A DNA stretch of 7,459 nt from Calditrichota bacterium (GTDB lineage: Bacteria > Calditrichota > Calditrichia > RBG-13-44-9): NCBI GenBank assembly GCA_024276455.1, contig JAJRXE010000457.1, forward strand, positions 1 through 7,459. Reading direction: 5' to 3'. Shown piece after piece: positions 1 to 3,857 of this stretch. The position numbers and the translations under genes are program-made. Within the stretch, counting starts at the first letter, position 1; each line of letters starts with the position of its first letter. A model generated the notes under the pieces. The model ran no database searches. It was not told the origin of the DNA and saw only the letters and a program-made list of their open reading frames with translations.

Positions 1-188
1 AAGTTTTTCTCGTTGGGCCGGCTTTCGACCGATTTTGAGATAGGCTTTGACGAGACTGTATTAGAAGAAAAATATCAAAATCGTAAATATCGAACTAATA
101 ACGGTCTCTCGAGGCTAGATCAACACAAACAATGACAGTCCGAGTCAGTAAACAACGTGGTTTGTGATGAATCTTTGGTGATTATTTA

Positions 189-202
189 TAGATCTAGATC
201 TA
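189..202. repeat. 14-bp perfect palindrome in the foreign-looking end
   Basis: TAGATCTAGATCTA equals its own reverse complement and contains two AGATCT units in tandem. It sits in the low-GC end and looks like simple-sequence texture rather than an operator. No gene lies nearby that it could control. Confidence 0.5.
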
Positions 203-250
203 CATACATATATTGTAGGTCTTTATTATGTGTGTATTCTGAAAACAAAG

Positions 251-269
251 AGCTGTCACTCAGCTGTCA
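251..269 (+). repeat. Short direct repeat AGCTGTCA x2
   Basis: AGCTGTCA occurs at 251-258 and again at 262-269, an 11-base period with CTC between the copies. It is too short to call an attachment site or a target-site duplication. It is recorded because it lies within the anomalous left end. Confidence 0.35.
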
Positions 270-344
270 GATGAAACTTACTTACCAACACGTAGGTCTA
301 GTAGTGACACACTGATGGCCAAGTTCCTGTGCTGTTAGTTTTGA

Positions 345-572
345 CACCTGGCTTCCGAGCCAAAGTTCACGTCTTTTTCCCTTTACCTGCTGCTTTTTGT
401 GGGCACCCTCTCCGGTCTGGCAGTGGGACTCACCATGCTTCTGGCGCGCAATGCAAAGATCAGGAAGGAAGCCCTGCTGCTACAACATCGCCTACTGCGT
501 ATCAGCCTGAATGGATTTATTTTGTATACTCTGACGGTTACTGCAATAAAAATTTTCTGGAAAAGTTTGTAG
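345..572 (+). CDS. C-terminal remnant of a small membrane protein (LapA-like?), 5' end missing
   Basis: The frame opens just after a TGA at 342-344 and ends at TAG 570-572, giving 75 codons before the stop with no convincing start. Internal GTG 399 and ATG 435 fall inside a hydrophobic segment. The peptide has a first hydrophobic stretch (from SLYLLLFVGTLSGLAVGLTM), then a basic and coiled-coil-like piece (LLARNAKIRKEALLLQHRL), then a second hydrophobic stretch ending IKIFWKSL. A membrane span followed by a charged helix recalls LapA/DUF1049 proteins, but the second hydrophobic stretch does not fit that family well. The missing N-terminus coincides with the switch to foreign-looking sequence, so the gene is probably cut by a chimeric join or an insertion. 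No ribosome binding site was seen. A longer overlapping frame at 329-592 encodes a low-complexity, non-membrane peptide and is a shadow. Confidence 0.4.
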   Translation, partial: HLASEPKFTSFSLYLLLFVGTLSGLAVGLTMLLARNAKIRKEALLLQHRLLRISLNGFILYTLTVTAIKIFWKSL

Positions 573-618
573 ATTACCCAGGCAAAAAGTAAAAGAGAAT
601 ATCCGGATTACGCAAAAC

Positions 619-658
619 GAGCGAACATTTTCGTTAAATCGCTCCGACAAAAATCGGA
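619..658 (+). other. Two overlapping weak stem-loops downstream of the membrane ORF remnant
   Basis: GAGCGA (619-624) pairs with TCGCTC (639-644) around a 14-base loop. TCCGA (643-647) pairs with TCGGA (654-658) around CAAAAA. The two share bases and so exclude each other. They lie 47 bases or more after the stop at 572 and have no T-tract, so a terminator role is only a possibility. Confidence 0.25.
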
Positions 659-711
659 CAAGAGAGATTGAAAGTAAACCTGTCAATCAAATTCGCCGGT
701 TAAATTCCCAA

Positions 712-739
712 TTCCTCCTGGCAACAGGAAGATTTGGAA
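712..739 (+). other. GNRA-type stem-loop upstream of the TlpA-like gene
   Basis: TCCTG (716-720) pairs with CAGGA (725-729) around the loop GCAA, a GNRA tetraloop. An outer TTCC (712-715) can pair with GGAA (736-739) across an internal loop. The right arm overlaps the candidate -35 box at 734-739. As DNA it could therefore be an operator-like inverted repeat, or simply the end of an upstream transcript. The evidence is structural only. Confidence 0.25.
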
Positions 740-762
740 CATGGAATAAACCTGAGAATAAT
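734..762 (+). promoter_or_regulatory. Candidate sigma70-type promoter for the TlpA-like gene
   Basis: A -35-like TTGGAA (734-739, four of six consensus bases) is followed by exactly 17 bases and then AATAAT (757-762, five of six). Transcription would begin near 769, giving a leader of about 48 bases that carries the GGAGG site at 804-808. The match is by eye and untested. Confidence 0.45.
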
Positions 763-816
763 CGTTTTAAAAAATTAGATTCCATCCATAAAACAACTCA
801 ACTGGAGGGAAAAACC

Positions 817-1341
817 ATGATGGCACAAAGAATCTGGCTGTTTCTGGTGATAGTGCTACTCGGAGCGGGAACGGTTTGGGGGGACATCACCCCGGAAAAG
901 AAATTGGTCGGATCCCCTGCTCCGGATTTTACTTTAAAAAACTTAGATCAGCAAGAAATCTCCTTAAAAGACTATCGGGGGAAAGTGGTGCTGATTAATT
1001 TCTGGGGAACCTGGTGTCGTCCCTGCTGGAAAGAGAATCAGGCTCTCCTGCAAATCAGAGAAAAATATCGCCAAAAAGGATTCGAAGTATTGAGTATTGT
1101 GCTTCTCTCTCCGGAACCTTCGGTACGTTACACCCAGCAAACCCTGAAGCTCACCTACCCCATCCTCTGGGCCACCGATGAAGTTCTGAAAGCCTATGGG
1201 GTTACCAAACAGGTTTATGTTCCCCGCACGCTGTTAGTGGACGAGAAAGGGATTGTGCGAGAGGACGTTTTTGGAGCACACGATTTTAACTTTTTTGACG
1301 AATTGGTCCGGAAATATCTGAAAGCTGCACCGCAAAAATAG
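817..1341 (+). CDS. Exported TlpA/ResA-like thioredoxin-fold protein
   Basis: A 174-residue protein starting at the first of two adjacent ATG codons, with GGAGG at 804-808 eight bases upstream. Residues 1-22 look like a cleavable signal peptide (basic MMAQR, hydrophobic core, then VWG before Asp23) with no lipobox Cys, so the product should be periplasmic. The AhpC/TSA-redoxin-type fold follows: GSPAPDFTLKNLDQQEISL, GKVVLINFWGTWCRPC with the active-site pair Cys67 and Cys70, and the cis-Pro loop VYVPRT (Pro136) before LLVDEKG. This is the layout of TlpA/ResA/DsbE proteins, which reduce disulfides in exported proteins such as apocytochrome c. The partner here is unknown because no cytochrome maturation genes are visible. 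The gene appears to be monocistronic and converges on the RDD gene 35 bases downstream. The TlpA/ResA-like assignment is strong; the specific substrate is not. Confidence 0.9.
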   Translation: MMAQRIWLFLVIVLLGAGTVWGDITPEKKLVGSPAPDFTLKNLDQQEISLKDYRGKVVLINFWGTWCRPCWKENQALLQIREKYRQKGFEVLSIVLLSPEPSVRYTQQTLKLTYPILWATDEVLKAYGVTKQVYVPRTLLVDEKGIVREDVFGAHDFNFFDELVRKYLKAAPQK

Positions 1342-1376
1342 GGCCTTTCGAGAACGCTGTTTTGTGGGAAAAAACT

Positions 1377-1967
1377 TCACCAATTCCCCCAGGGCAAAAA
1401 TCCGTACACCCGTGTCTTTGTCCAGCGGTCTGGCCAGGTGGCCCGCTCGGGGTGCATCTCTGCTAACCAGATTCCAGCAGCCAGCAGGAACAGCGAAGGC
1501 AGATAGGCCAGCCAGCGGAAGAGGGCTCTTCCGAAAGTGGGAAATTTTCCGTCCGGCGTGAGCACCACCACTCCCCGCAACATCTTGCCAGGAGTCTGGC
1601 CCCACCAGGCATGGAAGAGACCGTAATACAAACCGTAAAGAACAAACTGTAAAAGAGAAGGATAAGCTAGATTAAATTCGGCCAGGTAAGGCAGGTTGAC
1701 CGTGACAAAATAACCGCCCCACCACCAATCCGCCGGAACCGCCAAATAGGTTTTCGAGGCTTGCAGCAAATAAACCGGGAATAAGGGAGAAATCCAGACC
1801 GCATACAACTCGCCGCCACTGAAGGCGAGCAGAAACAGGTTAATCAGCAGGCTAAGGAAAATACCGTCCAGGCACTGAGCCACGAACCGTTCTTTCAGTA
1901 GGGCCGGCCGCAACTCCAGTCCGGTCGCATCTTTCTGCAAATAAATATGAAAAACCGGTATTTGCAT
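1377..1967 (-). CDS. RDD family integral membrane protein
   Basis: A 196-residue hydrophobic protein with about four membrane segments (roughly residues 31-50, 55-70, 103-121 and 148-169). The family's namesake residues can be placed: Arg27 and Asp34 in KERFVAQCLDGIF, and a late Asp180 in WPDRWTKTRVY. Between them lies the hallmark GQTPGKMLRGVVVLTPDG (123-140), followed by FGRALFRWLAYLP. RDD proteins are small membrane proteins. Some have been linked to ion or Na+/H+ transport, but most have no proven role, so none is assigned here. The ATG at 1965-1967 has only a weak GAAG upstream and no other Met in the N-terminal half. The gene ends 35 bases from the stop of the convergent TlpA-like gene, and no clear hairpin terminator is seen between them. 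A Trp-rich segment (ADWWWGGYF, 79-87) is notable. Confidence 0.85.
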   Translation of the reverse strand: MQIPVFHIYLQKDATGLELRPALLKERFVAQCLDGIFLSLLINLFLLAFSGGELYAVWISPLFPVYLLQASKTYLAVPADWWWGGYFVTVNLPYLAEFNLAYPSLLQFVLYGLYYGLFHAWWGQTPGKMLRGVVVLTPDGKFPTFGRALFRWLAYLPSLFLLAAGIWLAEMHPERATWPDRWTKTRVYGFLPWGNW

Positions 1968-2020
1968 TGGTCTTCGATTTTTTGCTAAAATTAGGAAGCT
2001 GGATGCTCAAAGGCAAGAGA

Positions 2021-2040
2021 GGGGAAAAAGAATTTTCCCC
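2021..2040 (-). terminator. Perfect 8-bp hairpin, possible ribA terminator
   Basis: GGGGAAAA (2021-2028) and TTTTCCCC (2033-2040) form a perfect stem around a four-base loop. It lies 84 bases beyond the ribA stop and 53 bases upstream of the RDD start. Read on the minus strand, the stem is followed by a pyrimidine-rich TCTCTTGCCTTT rather than a clean T-run. A terminator for ribA is plausible. A leader structure for the RDD gene is the alternative. Confidence 0.4.
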
Positions 2041-2124
2041 GGTCTAAACTGAATCGCCATCGGGCGAGAAAGTAACAAAGTGAGACGATGATCAGCAAGT
2101 CAAATTCCGGGGCCTGAAATAATC

Positions 2125-2769
2125 TTAATTTTCTATTAAAATGTTCAGCTCTGAAGCATCTTCCAGATGAAGCAGGTGACCGGATTTCTCCGCTTTGGTC
2201 TGAAGGTAAAATTTATTAATCGGATTGGGGGGAATCTCCAGCGGTACGCGCTCCACAATTTCGATGCCCTGTTCTTCCAATCCCTTGATCTTCTTCGGAT
2301 TATTGGTTAGCAGACGCACCCGTTGCACGCCCAATAGATGAAGCATGGCGGCGGCAATATCGTAACGCCGTAAATCGTCCGGGAAACCGAGGTGGTGGTT
2401 GGCTTCAACCGTGTCGAAGCCCAACTCTTGCAGGGCGTAGGCTCTGATTTTGTCCCCCAGACCAATTCCCCGACCTTCCTGACGCAGGTAAAGCACTAAT
2501 CCCCGTCCCTGTTCGGCAATGTACTGCAGTGCACTTTGTAATTGTTCGCGACAATCGCATTTTAAAGAGCCCAGTACCTCGCTGGTCAGACATTCCGAAT
2601 GCATCCGAACCAGGACCGGCTCCCCATCGTCCACCGTCCCTTTAATCAGAGCCAGGTGCTCTTTTTTATCGATATTGTTCCGAAACACCGCCACCTTAAA
2701 ATTTCCATAAAGGGTGGGCAGATTAGCTTGCGAATAAATCCAAACGTTTTTTAACAATTCCTGATCCAT
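2125..2769 (-). CDS. ribA: GTP cyclohydrolase II
   Basis: Converts GTP to 2,5-diamino-6-ribosylamino-4(3H)-pyrimidinone 5'-phosphate, releasing formate and pyrophosphate: the first committed step of riboflavin synthesis. From the chosen start (214 residues), LPTLYGNF (17-24) opens the domain. The zinc cysteines are Cys60, Cys71 and Cys73 in SECLTSEVLGSLKCDC. The GTP-binding LRQEGRGIGL is at 95-104, FPDDLRRYD supplies the acidic residue and the catalytic Arg (about Asp132 and Arg134), and LLTNNPKK is at 153-160. It is a stand-alone enzyme, without the RibB (DHBP synthase) domain fused in many bacteria. I prefer the ATG at 2767-2769 because AAAGGG lies eight bases upstream and the length then fits E. 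coli RibA. An in-frame ATG at 2818-2820 would add 17 residues but has no ribosome binding site before it. No other riboflavin gene is adjacent. Confidence 0.93.
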   Translation of the reverse strand: MDQELLKNVWIYSQANLPTLYGNFKVAVFRNNIDKKEHLALIKGTVDDGEPVLVRMHSECLTSEVLGSLKCDCREQLQSALQYIAEQGRGLVLYLRQEGRGIGLGDKIRAYALQELGFDTVEANHHLGFPDDLRRYDIAAAMLHLLGVQRVRLLTNNPKKIKGLEEQGIEIVERVPLEIPPNPINKFYLQTKAEKSGHLLHLEDASELNILIEN

Positions 2770-2784
2770 GTGAATAACCCTTTG
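2767..2784 (-). promoter_or_regulatory. Ribosome binding site that decides the ribA start
   Basis: On the minus strand AAAGGG, eight bases and ATG are read in that order. The more upstream in-frame ATG (2818-2820) is preceded only by A/T-rich sequence. This favours the shorter protein, though AAAGGG is itself not a perfect Shine-Dalgarno match. Confidence 0.4.
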
Positions 2785-2798
2785 TTTGAAAACCCGCC

Positions 2799-2814
2799 GC
2801 GGTTTATGAACCGC
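2799..2814 (-). other. 6-bp stem-loop in the ribA 5' region
   Basis: GCGGTT (2799-2804) pairs with AACCGC (2809-2814) around a four-base loop. On the minus strand it sits right after a GGAGG and about 30 bases before the preferred ribA start, so it would be in the leader if that start is used. It does not resemble an FMN riboswitch. It may be incidental. Confidence 0.3.
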
Positions 2815-2955
2815 CTCCAATTAATTTAGATTCAGTTTCAATTAAATTCGATACAAAATTTTCTTTTTTTCTTCCATGAAGAATACTCATTTTTCTCCGG
2901 GAAAACGGTAAGACAGCTCACACAAAACAATCTTTGCGAATATTGCGAAAAGACC

Positions 2956-2983
2956 CTGCCAAATTTAGAACCCACCCTGGCAG
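2956..2983 (-). terminator. Candidate terminator of the histidine phosphatase gene
   Basis: CTGCCA (2956-2961) and TGGCAG (2978-2983) form a 6-bp stem around a 16-base loop, starting 32 bases after the phosphatase stop. On the minus strand the stem is followed by GGTCTTTTCG, a short T-run. The large loop and short tail make it a weak intrinsic terminator, but its position and orientation are right. Confidence 0.4.
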
Positions 2984-3015
2984 TTTACCGAGACAGGGAC
3001 CTGCCCATTTTTCCC

Positions 3016-3645
3016 TTAAGCGGTATCTTCCCGCACGTAATCTTCCAGGTGATGTGTTTCGTTAATCAAAGTAAAGGTAAATCCCCGTTCTGCCCGGAAT
3101 TCGACAATACTGTAGGCGGCGGTGTCCATGTGAATTTTCCAGAAATACGGTTGGGGGATATTCAGCATGGCTGCAAAAAGCGGTTTGATGACCGCCCGAT
3201 GAGTCACGATGGCTATTCTTCCCTCACCGTGGTTTCGAATAATTTTTTGTAAGGCAGCAAAGGAACGTTGCTGCACCTGTTGGAGGGTTTCCATGCCGGG
3301 AAAGCTCAGTTTTTCCGGTTCGGTTGTCCACAATTTCCACAAATCGGGGTATTTTTTGCGCACTTCATCTTTGGGGACATTTTCCCAGGGTCCCAGGGAG
3401 ATGTTGTTGAAGCCTTCTTCCACCCGAACAGGTTGTTTGCCCCGGGCGAGGATTTCGGCTGTCTGGTAAGCGCGACTCAACGGACTGCTGTAAATTGCCT
3501 GAAAATGGAGTTCTCGCAGAACCTCGCTGAGTGCTTCTGCCTGTCGCAAACCATTTTGATTTAAAGGAAAATCATGACGTCCCCGAAAGCGATTCTCGCG
3601 ATTTCCAGCCGATTCTCCGTGGCGAATGAAATAAATTTCCAGCAT
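3016..3645 (-). CDS. Histidine phosphatase (phosphoglycerate mutase-like), catalytic Glu replaced by Asn
   Basis: A 209-residue cytosolic protein of the branch 1 histidine phosphatase family. The phosphorylated His is His9 in FIRHGES, with Arg8 and Arg58 (SSPLSRAYQTAEIL) and the second His149 in IAIVTHRAVIKP forming the phosphate pocket. The segment FPGMETLQQVQQR (115-127) matches the usual P-G-G-E-S region. In most CobC- and PGM-like members the proton donor is a Glu in a pattern like L-R-E-I-x-x-G-x-W-E. Here that stretch reads FNNISLGPWEN (79-89), putting Asn81 at the Glu position. The enzyme may therefore use another acid, be slower, or act on a different substrate. Substrate candidates in the family include alpha-ribazole phosphate, 3-phosphoglycerate and sugar phosphates; none is favoured. 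The start ATG has AGGAG just upstream, with an unusually short three-base gap. The gene diverges from the SGNH-TPR gene. Confidence 0.85.
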   Translation of the reverse strand: MLEIYFIRHGESAGNRENRFRGRHDFPLNQNGLRQAEALSEVLRELHFQAIYSSPLSRAYQTAEILARGKQPVRVEEGFNNISLGPWENVPKDEVRKKYPDLWKLWTTEPEKLSFPGMETLQQVQQRSFAALQKIIRNHGEGRIAIVTHRAVIKPLFAAMLNIPQPYFWKIHMDTAAYSIVEFRAERGFTFTLINETHHLEDYVREDTA

Positions 3646-3685
3646 GCACTCCTCTCAAATTTTTTGCTTTTCTGATTTCGGGCAA

Positions 3686-3713
3686 TTTATTGATTTTTTA
3701 AATTTCTTTTCAA
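3686..3713 (-). promoter_or_regulatory. Candidate promoter for the histidine phosphatase gene
   Basis: On the minus strand TTGAAA (3708-3713, four of six -35 bases) is followed by a 16-base A/T-rich spacer and AATAAA (3686-3691, four of six -10 bases). Transcription would start near 3680, giving a leader of about 35 bases containing the AGGAG site. The region is A/T-rich, so a chance match is quite possible. Confidence 0.35.
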
Positions 3714-3752
3714 TGCTTTTTTTATTTAACTTATGTTTCTGGGAAGTGTCCA

Positions 3753-3768
3753 ACGTCCTGAAGGACGT
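3753..3768. repeat. Hairpin 1 of a three-palindrome array (TGAA loop)
   Basis: ACGTCCTGAAGGACGT. The stem ACGTCC/GGACGT closes a TGAA loop, or is 7 bp if the closing T-A is counted. It lies in the spacer between the divergent phosphatase and SGNH-TPR genes, four bases from hairpin 2. Aligned with hairpin 2 (both start CAACG), it differs by one paired change in the stem, T-A here against C-G there, plus one loop base. Confidence 0.85.
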
Positions 3769-3772
3769 ACGC

Positions 3773-3790
3773 AACGCCCTTAAGGGCGTT
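3773..3790. repeat. Hairpin 2 of the array: perfect 18-bp palindrome (TTAA loop)
   Basis: AACGCCCTTAAGGGCGTT is its own reverse complement, giving a 7-bp stem (3773-3779 with 3784-3790) around TTAA. It is followed after five bases by hairpin 3. Compared with hairpin 3 the stems differ at two pairs, both G-C swapped for C-G, while the flanking AA/TT and the TTAA centre are kept. Confidence 0.88.
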
Positions 3791-3795
3791 TCGGT

Positions 3796-3817
3796 GGAAG
3801 GCCGTTAACGGCCTTCC
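3796..3817. repeat. Hairpin 3 of the array: perfect 22-bp palindrome (TTAA loop)
   Basis: The arm GGAAGGCCG (3796-3804) pairs perfectly with CGGCCTTCC (3809-3817) around TTAA (3805-3808). It is the longest of the three, and it ends 40 bases before the SGNH-TPR start codon. The array resembles REP/REPIN-type extragenic palindromes in style, but no REP-associated Y1 transposase is in the window. A 5'-UTR structure or protein-binding operator is the alternative. Confidence 0.88.
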
Positions 3818-3857
3818 TGCTCGAGGGAACCGAAACTCAAAACAGTGAAACCGTACA

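Larger units (their letters stand above)
1..344. other. Non-coding, low-GC, foreign-looking left end
   Basis: No reading frame of useful length or plausible start was found here on either strand. My count over positions 1-300 gives about 37% G+C, clearly below the genes to the right. The stretch is rich in short simple motifs: TAGATCTAGATCTA, ACATACATATAT, two copies of GTAGGTCT, and a repeated AGCTGTCA. This texture resembles eukaryotic intergenic DNA more than the compact bacterial DNA that follows, where bacterial-type coding sense resumes at about 345-372. The likeliest explanations are a chimeric join at a contig end, host DNA in a metagenome assembly, or a foreign insertion. I cannot tell these apart without reads. 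No RNA gene was recognised in it. Confidence 0.5.

Noticed and set aside
329..592. 87-residue plus-strand frame over the left-end membrane ORF
   Set aside because: The start lies in foreign-looking DNA and the product has no coherent fold signal, while the alternative frame 345-572 shows a clear membrane-protein pattern.
1342..1376. Shared bidirectional terminator between the convergent TlpA-like and RDD genes
   Set aside because: The 35 bases contain no stem longer than about three base pairs, so nothing can be supported.
1234..1605. 123-residue minus-strand frame spanning the ends of the TlpA-like and RDD genes
   Set aside because: It overlaps two genes with strong family motifs in better frames, and its peptide has no recognisable features.
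2821..3015. FMN riboswitch upstream of ribA
   Set aside because: The spacer lacks the conserved purine-rich blocks and multi-stem layout of the RFN element. I see only A/T-rich sequence and the likely phosphatase terminator.
3753..3817. Hairpin array as a CRISPR array
   Set aside because: The units are self-complementary with 4-5 base gaps and sequence drift. There are no identical direct repeats with spacers of about 30 bases, and no cas genes.
3753..3817. Hairpin array as an ordinary intrinsic terminator
   Set aside because: There are three stems in a row with no T-tract on either side, and the genes flanking it diverge, so no transcript is expected to end here.
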